A stretch of DNA of 64,000 bases from RGIG2206 sp045579085. Lineage in GTDB: Bacteria > Bacillota > Clostridia > Oscillospirales > Acutalibacteraceae. The stretch covers positions 1 through 64,000 of the forward strand of contig JAZNLO010000019.1 in the NCBI GenBank assembly GCA_045579085.1, in the 5' to 3' direction. Under the pieces are notes generated by a model. That model searched no databases and was not told where the DNA came from. It was given only the letters and a program-made list of their open reading frames with translations. Positions 17,613 through 24,478 of the stretch are shown here, one piece after another; positions within the stretch are counted from its first letter, which is position 1, and the number at the start of each line of letters is the position of its first letter. Both the position numbers and the translations under genes were made by a program.

Positions 17613-17641
17613 TTGACTTTGTAAGGCATATATGTTAAAAT
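17613..17641 (+). promoter_or_regulatory. promoter for the small gene at 17674
   Basis: TTGACT (17613-17618), 17 bp, TAAAAT (17636-17641), starting just after the ruvX stop. Confidence 0.7.
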
Positions 17642-17673
17642 AAATTGATATAAATAATACGGGAGGTATTTTC

Positions 17674-17964
17674 GTGGCTCAAGAAAAAGAATTCCTGACA
17701 TATAAAGGCCGTCCGCTTGTTCGCAAGGGCAACGAGATTTATTACGGCGATATGTCTGAAAAATATGTTATTATGCTTCAGATAATCACAACTAAAAAAG
17801 ACGGTGACCTTGAGATTGCCGATAAGGTGCTTGTCCAGTTGTTAGACACTGATACCGAGCTTCGTCCTCGTGAGCGCATTATTAAAAAGAGCGAAAAAAC
17901 AGGCCTTTATAATGCGATGGATATCGGCAATATCTGGCTTGAGAGAGCACTTGCAAAGAAATAA
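17674..17964 (+). CDS. conserved small cytoplasmic protein, unknown function
   Basis: 96 residues, GTG start at 17674 behind GGGAGGT. Compact and charged, with no signal peptide, Cys motif or membrane helix. Beta-rich segments (FLTYKGRPLVRKGNEIYYG, YVIMLQIIT, ADKVLVQLLD) are followed by a short helical end. I do not recognise the family; strong promoter and ribosome site argue that it is expressed. It lies just upstream of the FMN riboswitch, whose likely promoter overlaps its 3' end. Confidence 0.75.
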   Translation: MAQEKEFLTYKGRPLVRKGNEIYYGDMSEKYVIMLQIITTKKDGDLEIADKVLVQLLDTDTELRPRERIIKKSEKTGLYNAMDIGNIWLERALAKK

Positions 17965-17977
17965 AAACAAATTAATA
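17949..17977 (+). promoter_or_regulatory. likely promoter of the FMN riboswitch transcript
   Basis: TTGCAA (17949-17954), 17 bp, AATAAT (17972-17977). It overlaps the end of the preceding gene. Confidence 0.5.
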
Positions 17978-17984
17978 ATTTTAG

Positions 17985-18092
17985 CTGTCTTCAGGGCGAG
18001 GTGCAATTCCTCACCGGTGGTATAGTCCACGAGCCGCAAGGCTGAGCAGGTTAGATTCCTGCACCGACGGTATAGTCCGGATGAAAGAAGAT
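17985..18092 (+). ncRNA. FMN riboswitch (RFN element)
   Basis: The conserved RFN blocks are visible in order: TCTTCAGGGCGAGGTG, ATTCCTCACCGGTGGTATAG, GAGCCGCAAGGC, AGGTTAGATTCCTGCACCGA, GGTATAGTCCGGATGAAAGA. The P1 stem pairs GTCTTC (17985) with GAAGAT (18087). It senses FMN and here controls the RibU-like transporter by transcription termination. Confidence 0.97.
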
Positions 18093-18113
18093 GCGCAAAT
18101 CTTTTGCGTGCCT

Positions 18114-18141
18114 GCGCCTTGCATTCTGCAAGGCGCTTTTT
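18114..18141 (+). terminator. FMN riboswitch terminator
   Basis: A 10-bp stem, GCGCCTTGCA (18114-18123) with TGCAAGGCGC (18127-18136), then TTTTT. It is the off-state expression platform. Confidence 0.9.
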
Positions 18142-18168
18142 GTTTTGACAGCAGAAGGGGAGTTTTTT

Positions 18169-18759
18169 ATGAAAACATTTAAAGTACGCAATATGGTAGT
18201 AACAGCGGTAATGTCAGCCGTTGCGGCAATACTGATGTTTTTGGAGTTCAGTGTGCCGATTATGCCGTCATTTATCAAGTTTGACCTTTCGGAGCTGCCT
18301 GCACTTATAGTTTCATTTGCGATAGGCCCATTTTGGGGAGGGGCAGTGTGCCTGATAAAAAACCTGATTAAGTTTGCGCTTGGCAGTTATACTGCGGGAA
18401 TAGGCGAGCTTAGCAATTTCCTTTTAGGAGTATTTTTCGTTGTGCCTGCGGGTTGGATATATAAGAAGCACCGCTCACGTAAGGGTGCGCTTGTTGGTAG
18501 CCTTGTGGGAGCGGCGATAATGGCTGTAGTTAGCCTGCCGATTAACTATTACATTACATATCCAGTTTATACCGCTATGATGCCTGTGAGCGAAATTATT
18601 GCTGCATATCAGGCAATATTTGGCGGAGTTGACGGATTGTTTGAGTGCCTGTTGGTGTTCAATATGCCGTTTAACTTCCTAAAAGGCGTGATAAATGCCG
18701 TTATAACGTTTATAGTGTATAAGAAGCTGTCGCCGATTTTGAAAGGCAAAAAGCTCTGA
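18169..18759 (+). CDS. ribU: riboflavin ECF transporter S component, RibU-like
   Basis: 196 residues from ATG 18169 (AAGGGGAG upstream). An earlier in-frame start would lie inside the riboswitch terminator. About six membrane helices; FEFSVPIMPSFIKFDLSELPALI and the IGPFWGGAVCLIKNLIKF region are typical of RibU. It binds riboflavin and works with a shared EcfT/EcfA module that is not in the window. Regulation by the FMN riboswitch directly upstream supports the substrate. Confidence 0.93.
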   Translation: MKTFKVRNMVVTAVMSAVAAILMFLEFSVPIMPSFIKFDLSELPALIVSFAIGPFWGGAVCLIKNLIKFALGSYTAGIGELSNFLLGVFFVVPAGWIYKKHRSRKGALVGSLVGAAIMAVVSLPINYYITYPVYTAMMPVSEIIAAYQAIFGGVDGLFECLLVFNMPFNFLKGVINAVITFIVYKKLSPILKGKKL

Positions 18760-18766
18760 TTTGCTA

Positions 18767-18795
18767 TTGACAAAGCTCGGAGGTCTTGCTATAAT
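18767..18795 (+). promoter_or_regulatory. metK: metK promoter
   Basis: Consensus TTGACA (18767-18772), 17 bp, TATAAT (18790-18795), upstream of the SAM riboswitch. Confidence 0.9.
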
Positions 18796-18816
18796 AACAG
18801 ACGCAATCAAATAATG

Positions 18817-18913
18817 CTTATCAAGAGCGGCTGAGGGACAGGCCCTGTGAAGCCCGACAACCTGCGCAAAAGCGTAAGGTGCCAAATCCTGCGGTTTAGA
18901 ACCGAAAGATGAG
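18817..18913 (+). ncRNA. SAM-I riboswitch (S box)
   Basis: P1 pairs CTTATC (18817) with GATGAG (18908). Conserved S-box segments AAGAG, GCTGAGGGACAGGCCC, GAAGCCCGACAACC, AAGGTGCCAAATCCTGC and GAAAGATGAG are present in order. It represses metK when S-adenosylmethionine is plentiful. Confidence 0.97.
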
Positions 18914-18920
18914 ACCTTTT

Positions 18921-18955
18921 AAAAGCCTGCATCTTTTGGTGCGGGCTTTTGGTGA
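18921..18955 (+). terminator. SAM riboswitch terminator
   Basis: AAAAGCCTGCA (18921-18931) pairs with TGCGGGCTTTT (18940-18950), with one wobble pair. Confidence 0.88.
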
Positions 18956-18989
18956 TTTTATAGGAGAAAACATATCGGAGGAATAGAAA

Positions 18990-20168
18990 ATGAGAAGACT
19001 GTTTACATCAGAATCGGTAACAGAGGGGCATCCCGACAAGGTCTGCGACCAGATATCAGACGCTGTGCTCGATTCAATATTAGCTAATGACCCAACTGCC
19101 AGAGTAGCGTGCGAAACTTTTTGCACCACAGGAATGGTAACGGTAATGGGCGAGATAACCACAAGCTGCTATGTTGACATTCCTGCAATCGCAAGACAGG
19201 TTATCAATGAAATCGGCTATGACAGCGCAAGTCAGGGCTTTGACGGAAACACCTGCGCGGTTATGACCGCTATAGACGAGCAGTCGCCTGATATTGCGAT
19301 GGGCGTAGACAACTCTTTAGAGCTCAAGGACGGACAGGCTGAGAGTCAGCTTCAAAACGGAGCGGGCGACCAGGGAATGATGTTCGGCTATGCCTGCAAT
19401 GAAACTGCAGAGCTTATGCCGTTGCCGATATCTCTCGCACATTCGCTTGCAAGACGTCTTGCACAGGTGCGTAAGGACGGAACGCTTGACTATTTGCGTC
19501 CCGACGGTAAAACACAGGTAACTGTTGAGTACGAGGACGATAAGCCTGTCAGGGTTGACACTATTGTTGTTTCAACACAGCATCAGCCTGAGGTAGAGCT
19601 TGAAACCATACGCAAGGACATAATCGAGTTCGTGATTAAGCCTGTTGTGCCGAGCGAGCTTATGGATGAGGAAACAGTTATATATGTTAATCCCACAGGC
19701 AGATTCGTTGTTGGCGGACCTCAGGGAGATACAGGTCTCACAGGCAGAAAGATAATAGTTGATACATACGGCGGATATGCACGTCACGGCGGCGGCGCAT
19801 TTTCCGGTAAGGACCCCACAAAAGTTGACCGCTCTGCAGCGTATGCAGCCAGATATGTGGCAAAGAACATTGTAGCCGCAGGTCTTGCAGAACGTTGCGA
19901 GGTGCAGATTGCTTACGCAATAGGCGTAGCAACTCCTGTTTCTGTAATGGTGGATACGTTTGGTACAGGAAAGTATGACGATGAGGCTATCGCAAACGCC
20001 GTTAACGAGGTGTTTGATTTGCGCCCGTCAGCAATAATTGATAACTTTAAGCTCCGTCGTCCGATATACAGACAGCTTGCAGCATACGGCCATATCGGCA
20101 GAACTGATATTGAAACAGCTTGGGAGGCAACCGATAAGGTTGATGCGTTGATTAATAAACTTAAATAA
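18990..20168 (+). CDS. metK: S-adenosylmethionine synthetase
   Basis: 392 residues. It makes SAM from methionine and ATP. Signatures: TEGHPDKVCDQISD (Mg/ATP site), GAGDQGMMFGYA, PTGRFVVGGPQGDTGLTGRK and the P-loop-like GGGAFSGKDPTKVDRS. Full length for the family. ATG 18990 is preceded by GGAGGAATAG. The SAM riboswitch in its leader gives feedback control. Confidence 0.99.
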   Translation: MRRLFTSESVTEGHPDKVCDQISDAVLDSILANDPTARVACETFCTTGMVTVMGEITTSCYVDIPAIARQVINEIGYDSASQGFDGNTCAVMTAIDEQSPDIAMGVDNSLELKDGQAESQLQNGAGDQGMMFGYACNETAELMPLPISLAHSLARRLAQVRKDGTLDYLRPDGKTQVTVEYEDDKPVRVDTIVVSTQHQPEVELETIRKDIIEFVIKPVVPSELMDEETVIYVNPTGRFVVGGPQGDTGLTGRKIIVDTYGGYARHGGGAFSGKDPTKVDRSAAYAARYVAKNIVAAGLAERCEVQIAYAIGVATPVSVMVDTFGTGKYDDEAIANAVNEVFDLRPSAIIDNFKLRRPIYRQLAAYGHIGRTDIETAWEATDKVDALINKLK

Positions 20169-20197
20169 TTGACAAATAATAAACCAAATGCTATTAT
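20169..20197 (+). promoter_or_regulatory. promoter for the gene at 20224
   Basis: TTGACA (20169-20174) begins at the base after the metK stop, 17 bp, TATTAT (20192-20197). Confidence 0.8.
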
Positions 20198-20223
20198 TAC
20201 TTCAGTGAAACGGAGGTGATAAT

Positions 20224-20496
20224 ATGAATTTTGGCGAAATGGAAATGCACAATCTGGATGTTAAAGAATTCATACAAGCACTGGACCATTGTAAAGGAGA
20301 TGTTTTCCTCGAAACGTCAGAGGGAGACGTTCTGAATTTGAAATCGAAGCTGTGTCAGATAGCCGGTTTGGCGAATATTTTAAGCGGTGCGGTTATCACA
20401 AAGGCAACGATAAGGTGCTCAAATCCGGACGATGAAAGCTTGCTTTTCAGATATAATCTTTACAGAGAGCTTCCCGGAAACAATACAGAAAAATAA
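20224..20496 (+). CDS. conserved small protein, unknown function
   Basis: 90 residues, ATG 20224 behind GGAGGTGAT, with its own consensus promoter and terminator, so probably a genuine monocistronic gene. Sequence is mixed: an acidic N-terminus, KEFIQALDHCKGDVFLET, then a hydrophobic beta/helix segment (LCQIAGLANILSGAVI) and a polar end. There is no membrane helix long enough to span. I do not recognise the family. Confidence 0.78.
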   Translation: MNFGEMEMHNLDVKEFIQALDHCKGDVFLETSEGDVLNLKSKLCQIAGLANILSGAVITKATIRCSNPDDESLLFRYNLYRELPGNNTEK

Positions 20497-20498
20497 AA

Positions 20499-20540
20499 AA
20501 CAAGCCGAGTGATTGAATGTCAACACTCGGCTTGTTAATT
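20499..20540 (+). terminator. intrinsic terminator
   Basis: A 13-bp perfect stem, AACAAGCCGAGTG (20499-20511) with 20524-20536, followed by AATTTG. Confidence 0.85.
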
Positions 20541-20579
20541 TGTGTGAGGATATAGGAAAGAACATAGGAGCGCAAAAAT

Positions 20580-20888
20580 ATTTTAATGAATGATTAATAT
20601 TGAATAATGAAAAATGAATAATACAAAATCAAAAATTTGTATAAATTCAGGGCTTTCGCAGCAATAAACAGTGCAAATTCCCTTAATTATTGCGACTTTA
20701 TAATTTAACGATATAAAATATGGGCTTAATTAAGTTTAAAGTTAGTTATACATAAGACTCTTTGGTCAGTTCTTAAAATTATTAATTATTCATCAGCGAA
20801 GCGACTTCATCATTCATTATTCATTACGGAAATCCGTTCAATCTTAATGAATAATGAATGATGAATAATGAAAAATGAATAATACAAA
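20580..20888. repeat. AT-rich repeat region with an 18-bp inverted repeat and dispersed copies
   Basis: No gene is visible in 20541-20924. The motif TGAATAATGAAAAATGAATA continuing to TACAAA occurs at 20601-20627 and 20862-20888, and with one change at 29369-29395. Between the first two lies a perfect inverted repeat, CATCATTCATTATTCATT (20808-20825) with 20846-20863, whose loop contains the small hairpin ACGGAAATCCGT. It resembles a decayed miniature mobile element or an intergenic repeat family. Confidence 0.6.
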
Positions 20889-20925
20889 CGAAAATCCGCC
20901 CACTATCGTGAACGGATTTTCGTTT
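20886..20925 (-). terminator. terminator of tRNA-Leu(UAG)
   Basis: A perfect 13-bp stem, AAACGAAAATCCG (20886-20898) with 20913-20925. Base 20925 is also the last A of the tRNA CCA end. The same stem follows tRNA-Arg at 29393. Confidence 0.8.
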
Positions 20926-21008
20926 GGTGCGGGTGACAGGAATCGAACCTGCACATCGGAGATACTAGATCCTAAGTCTAGCGCGTCTGCCAGTTCCGCC
21001 ACACCCGC
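20925..21008 (-). tRNA. tRNA-Leu (anticodon UAG)
   Basis: 84 bases with encoded CCA, acceptor stem GCGGGTG/CACCCGC, anticodon loop CTTAGGA (anticodon complement at 20972-20974), the long variable arm expected of class II tRNA-Leu and the T loop GTTCGATTC. Second gene of a two-tRNA unit. Confidence 0.97.
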
Positions 21009-21015
21009 GTACAAG

Positions 21016-21044
21016 AAAAGCCGTCAACCTATGTGACGGCTTTT
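21016..21044 (-). terminator. hairpin between the two tRNA-Leu genes
   Basis: An 11-bp stem, AAAAGCCGTCA (21016-21026) with 21034-21044. Base 21044 is the last A of the tRNA-Leu(GAG) CCA. The T run is short (TTTTC), so it may be a leaky terminator or a processing signal that still lets the second tRNA be transcribed. Confidence 0.6.
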
Positions 21045-21128
21045 GGTGCGAGCAGTGGGACTTGAACCCACACGTCGGTAAACACACGCCCCTCAAACGT
21101 GCCTGTCTGCCTATTCCAGCATGCTCGC
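21044..21128 (-). tRNA. tRNA-Leu (anticodon GAG)
   Basis: 85 bases with encoded CCA, acceptor GCGAGCA/TGCTCGC, anticodon stem CACGT/GCGTG around TTGAGGG, and a long variable arm. First gene of the two-tRNA unit, 36 bases from the second. Confidence 0.97.
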
Positions 21129-21153
21129 ATTTCTGCTTTTCAACGCAAGCATT

Positions 21154-21182
21154 ATTATAGCAAATCACTTGGCCTGTGTCAA
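21154..21182 (-). promoter_or_regulatory. promoter of the tRNA-Leu pair
   Basis: On the minus strand TTGACA (21177-21182), 17 bp, TATAAT (21154-21159): full consensus. Confidence 0.92.
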
Positions 21183-21248
21183 GCATATTTTTTGCTTTTT
21201 TGCAAAACTTTTCATTGCTTAAAATTTAGCCATTTTATTTAATCGCTC

Positions 21249-21277
21249 TTGACTACTTTATTAAAAGTTGATATAAT
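21249..21277 (+). promoter_or_regulatory. tRNA-Thr promoter
   Basis: TTGACT (21249-21254), 17 bp, TATAAT (21272-21277), about 19 bases before the mature 5' end. Confidence 0.9.
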
Positions 21278-21295
21278 CACTTTGTTGTATAATTT

Positions 21296-21371
21296 GCTGG
21301 TATGGCTCAGTTGGTAGAGCAGCGCATTCGTAATGCGCAGGCCGTCGGTTCGAGTCCGACTACCAGCTCCA
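21296..21371 (+). tRNA. tRNA-Thr (anticodon CGU)
   Basis: 76 bases with encoded CCA. Acceptor GCTGGTA/TACCAGC, D arm GCTCAGTTGGTAGAGC, anticodon stem GCGCA/TGCGC around TTCGTAA, T arm GTCGG/CCGAC. Confidence 0.97.
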
Positions 21372-21405
21372 AAAATCCCGAATGCGAAAGCGTTCGGGAT
21401 TTTAC
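21372..21405 (+). terminator. tRNA-Thr terminator
   Basis: AAAATCCCGAATGC and its complement around a GAAA tetraloop (stem 21372-21385 with 21390-21403), starting at the base after CCA. Near-identical to the hairpin at 2411. Confidence 0.88.
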
Positions 21406-21415
21406 TTCTCATAAA

Positions 21416-21453
21416 AAACCAGTTCATCTGTCAAACGACAGATGAACTGGTTT
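21416..21453. terminator. terminator of the NhaC-family gene, probably bidirectional
   Basis: A 17-bp perfect stem (21416-21432 with 21437-21453) around AAAC. Runs of T occur on both strands. Confidence 0.88.
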
Positions 21454-21472
21454 AATTTTTCTATTTAACAGC

Positions 21473-23281
21473 TTACGCGGCTTTTTTGTTGCTTAGCTTA
21501 CAAAGCACAATAACGGTTGCAATCATAAGAACGATGCCTATCGGTAAAACGATGAGCCAGTTTCTTACAAAGCCTGCGAGAATATACATCGCAAATGAAA
21601 CCGCAGCAACTGTAATCGCATAGGGCAACTGAGTCGAAACGTGGTTAATGTGATTGCACTGTGCACCGGCAGACGCCATAATGGTTGTGTCGGAGATAGG
21701 TGAGCAGTGGTCGCCGCAAACTGCGCCAGCCATGCAAGCGGAGATAGAGATAATCGTAATTTCGCCGCTTGTGCCGCTGAACACGCTCAGAACTATCGGA
21801 ATGAGAATGCCGAATGTGCCCCAAGAAGTGCCTGTGGCAAATGACAAGCCAACAGCGATAAGGAATATGATAGCGGGCAAGAATGACTGCAGCGAGCCTG
21901 CTGAGCTTTCAACTAATTGCGAGATGAAAATCTTAGCTCCGAGACTGTCGGTCATGCACTTGAGTGTCCATGCGCAGATGAGAATCATAATAGCGGGCAC
22001 CATAGCCTTAAATCCTTCGGGGATAGACTCGATGCAATCTTTGAATGACAGCACTCGTCTGCACAGGAAGAAAATAACTGTAAATATAACAGCGATAAAT
22101 GAGCCGTAGAGCAAGCCGATAGAAGCATCTGAGTTAGAGAACGATGTAATAAAGTTCTTGTATCCGTCAGAATCAGGTGAGAAGAAGCCACCCGAGTAAA
22201 TCATACCAACAACGCAAGAGATGATGAGGAAAATAACGGGAACAATGAGGTCACAAACACGGCCTCTTTCGTTTTCTTTCATATTTTCAACAGCTTCAGT
22301 GAATTCGCCAGAGAAAATATCGCCGTTTTTAGCGTTTTCCTCGTGCTTTTTCATCAAGCCGTAGTCAGCATTGGTTACAGCAAGAACTATCATCATAACG
22401 ATTGTAAGAAGCGCGTAGAAGTTATAGGGGATTGCGCTTATGAACAGCGAAATTCCGCTTTCCGCACCAGCACCCTGAGCGAAGCCTGCAACAGCGGCTG
22501 CCCAAGAAGAAATCGGAGCAATGATGCAAATAGGAGCAGCAGTAGCATCAATGAGATAGGATAGTTTTGCACGCGAAATATTGTGTTTATCGGTAATCGG
22601 GCGCATAACCGAGCCAACAGTCAGGCAGTTGAAGTAGTCATCAATGAAGATGAGCACGCCAAGAGCGATTGTAGCAAGCTGAGCGCCTGTTCTGGACTTA
22701 ATATGCTTGCTTGCCCAACGACCGAAAGCGGCGGAACCGCCCGCCTTGTTCATCATAGAAACAAGCGCACCGAGCATAACAAGGAACACTAAGATACCAA
22801 CGTTATAAGAGTCCGCAATGCTGCCTACGAAGCCGTCACTGAAGACGTGCACAACAGTGCCCTCGAAATCGAAGTTTGAGTAAATTAAGCCGCCCACAAG
22901 AATACCTACAAACAACGAGGAATATACCTCTTTCGTGATTAGCGCAAGCACGATAGCCACAATAGGCGGAACGAGCGCCCAAACGGTAGCGTATGCGCCG
23001 ATTGACTCACGTACCTTGTCGATAGCGGTACCGATGTGTTCGTCGAAGTCTGCGTCAGCATTAAGGTTGTCCGCATAGCTGTCAACGTAGGACTGTGCGG
23101 ACTCGCCGTCGCTCAAATCATATTCAACGGCTTCTCCATCAACCTTAACGGAGAATGCAGAGCTGTTGTCAGCGGTGTTGTCAGCAGTTGCACCCAGACT
23201 GAAGAATGTCCAGCAAAAGACGAAAACAGCGCAAATGACAGAAACCGCAAACAGTCTTTTAAATCTTTGACTAATTTTCAT
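21473..23281 (-). CDS. NhaC-family Na+/H+ antiporter-like transporter, predicted lysine transporter
   Basis: 602 residues from ATG 23281 (TAGGAGGAAA upstream). Unusually, a signal peptide (about 1-35) and an acidic extracytoplasmic stretch of about 65 residues precede the NhaC transporter core of ten or more helices (LFIDDYFNCLTVGSVMRP and DHCSPISDTTIMASAG are characteristic). The family is usually annotated as Na+/H+ antiporter, but the lysine riboswitch directly upstream predicts lysine uptake or exchange, as previously proposed by comparative genomics for riboswitch-linked NhaC members (LysW). It is monocistronic. Substrate remains inferred. Confidence 0.9.
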   Translation of the reverse strand: MKISQRFKRLFAVSVICAVFVFCWTFFSLGATADNTADNSSAFSVKVDGEAVEYDLSDGESAQSYVDSYADNLNADADFDEHIGTAIDKVRESIGAYATVWALVPPIVAIVLALITKEVYSSLFVGILVGGLIYSNFDFEGTVVHVFSDGFVGSIADSYNVGILVFLVMLGALVSMMNKAGGSAAFGRWASKHIKSRTGAQLATIALGVLIFIDDYFNCLTVGSVMRPITDKHNISRAKLSYLIDATAAPICIIAPISSWAAAVAGFAQGAGAESGISLFISAIPYNFYALLTIVMMIVLAVTNADYGLMKKHEENAKNGDIFSGEFTEAVENMKENERGRVCDLIVPVIFLIISCVVGMIYSGGFFSPDSDGYKNFITSFSNSDASIGLLYGSFIAVIFTVIFFLCRRVLSFKDCIESIPEGFKAMVPAIMILICAWTLKCMTDSLGAKIFISQLVESSAGSLQSFLPAIIFLIAVGLSFATGTSWGTFGILIPIVLSVFSGTSGEITIISISACMAGAVCGDHCSPISDTTIMASAGAQCNHINHVSTQLPYAITVAAVSFAMYILAGFVRNWLIVLPIGIVLMIATVIVLCKLSNKKAA

Positions 23282-23308
23282 TTTGTTTCCTCCTAACACA
23301 ATTTATAA

Positions 23309-23346
23309 ATAAAAGAGGCCGTCTGCAACGTGCAAAACGACCTTTT
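23309..23346 (-). terminator. lysine riboswitch terminator
   Basis: On the minus strand AAAAGGTCGT pairs imperfectly with ACGGCCTCTTTT, with inner TGC/GCA, and is followed by TTTTATTT just before the coding region. Confidence 0.7.
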
Positions 23347-23388
23347 AAAATCATATGTCCGCCAAAACGGAGTATATAAATAATAATC

Positions 23389-23547
23389 GGTAGCGCTCCA
23401 CAGTAACAGTGACAGTCCAGGACATATTATATCAGGGACCAACCTCGCCTTAGTCGGCATACAAGACGAGATTTCGGCGAAAAGCCCTTTTACCGGAGCC
23501 ACTGCCGAGCATTAATCCGGTTACTGATGATTTTCGCACCTCTACAT
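23389..23547 (-). ncRNA. lysine riboswitch (L box)
   Basis: Minus-strand blocks match the L box in order: GTAGAGGTGCG, CATCAGTAACCGG, GTAAAAGGGC, TTCGCCGAAATC, GAGGTTGGTCCCTG, CTGGACTGTCAC, TGTGGAGCGCTACC. P1 pairs GTAG (5' end) with CTAC (3' end). It would shut off the NhaC-family gene when lysine is abundant. Confidence 0.93.
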
Positions 23548-23558
23548 TTATTGACCTA

Positions 23559-23587
23559 ATTATATCTTAAATACTGCTTAGTGTCAA
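23559..23587 (-). promoter_or_regulatory. promoter of the lysine riboswitch transcript
   Basis: Minus-strand TTGACA (23582-23587), 17 bp, TATAAT (23559-23564): full consensus. Confidence 0.92.
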
Positions 23588-23689
23588 CATAATTCGACTT
23601 ATCTTATCCACGTCAAATTGCCGAATAATAAAAATAAAACATAGTAATAAAGCCGAAAGATAAAAATATACATATAAGTGGTGATGCGA

Positions 23690-24448
23690 ATGAAGGTGCT
23701 TGTAATAACCAAAAGAGCGTATATGGCTGTGTTAACGTTGATAGCGGCGCTGTTTATAAGCGTTGTGTGCGCCGCGTTTTCAATGTCTGCAGCACAAAAC
23801 AGACTCCTGCCGATATACTGCGTTGAAAACGGCTCGCGCTCTGTTGCGCTAACCTTTGATGCAGCGTGGGGAGCAGAGGATGTTGACGAGATTATATCCA
23901 TATTGAAAGAGTATAACGCACCGTCTACTGTATTCGTGGTTGGCGATTGGGTTGAGAAGTATCCCGATGCGGTAAAGAAGCTGCACGAGGCGGGTCACGA
24001 AATCGGTAACCACTCCGATGCTCATAAGCACCTTGATTCAATGAGCGCAGAGGACTTCGTCGCAGACACAAAGCGGTGTAACGAACGCATAAAGGCGGTA
24101 ACGGGTGAGGACGTCTGCCTATACAGAGGCCCATACGGCGAATACAATAATATGAGCGTTGCACAAGCGGAGAAACTGGAAATGTTTTCGATTCAGTGGG
24201 ATTGCGACTCGAGGGACTGGAAGCCGAATTTCACAACCGACGATATAGTTAACTCGGCGTTAAAGGGAGTAAAACCCGGCTCAATAATGCTGCTGCATAT
24301 CGGGGCGGAGAATACAACTAAGGCATTGCCTATAATATTAGAGCGGCTTAAAAGCGACGGCTACAGCTTTGTAAAAGTGAGCGACCTGATTTATAAAGAA
24401 AACTACGAAATCGACCACACAGGCAAGCAATATAAAAAAGACGGCTGA
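23690..24448 (+). CDS. membrane-anchored polysaccharide deacetylase (NodB domain)
   Basis: 252 residues from ATG 23690; GGTGAT at 23680-23685 sets this start over GTG 23678. An N-terminal signal/anchor helix is followed by a NodB domain: ALTFDAAWG (first catalytic Asp region), GNHSDAHKHL (metal-binding His pair), YRGPYGEYN, WDCDSRDWKP and MLLHIG. The layout matches Bacillus PdaB/YlxY-type sporulation deacetylases, which act on peptidoglycan or related polymers, but the family assignment is tentative. The TTTDAA variant Ala-Ala after the catalytic Asp is common in that clade. The stop codon lies inside the terminator loop. Confidence 0.9.
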   Translation: MKVLVITKRAYMAVLTLIAALFISVVCAAFSMSAAQNRLLPIYCVENGSRSVALTFDAAWGAEDVDEIISILKEYNAPSTVFVVGDWVEKYPDAVKKLHEAGHEIGNHSDAHKHLDSMSAEDFVADTKRCNERIKAVTGEDVCLYRGPYGEYNNMSVAQAEKLEMFSIQWDCDSRDWKPNFTTDDIVNSALKGVKPGSIMLLHIGAENTTKALPIILERLKSDGYSFVKVSDLIYKENYEIDHTGKQYKKDG

Positions 24449-24464
24449 TGCCGTCTTTTTTATA
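24431..24464. terminator. bidirectional terminator overlapping the deacetylase stop codon
   Basis: A 15-bp perfect stem, TATAAAAAAGACGGC (24431-24445) with 24450-24464, and a 4-base loop that contains most of the TGA stop. T runs on both strands serve the convergent lipoprotein gene as well. Confidence 0.88.
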
Positions 24465-24478
24465 TTGCTATTATGTAA

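Noticed and set aside
18051..18278. Minus-strand open frame over the FMN riboswitch and start of ribU
   Set aside because: Shadow of the riboswitch and ribU.
20580..20890. AATGAAT-type repeats considered as a CRISPR array
   Set aside because: Units are short, unevenly spaced and low complexity, with no regular repeat-spacer pattern and no cas genes.
23293..23502. Minus-strand open frame over the lysine riboswitch
   Set aside because: The sequence is explained by the conserved aptamer and its terminator.
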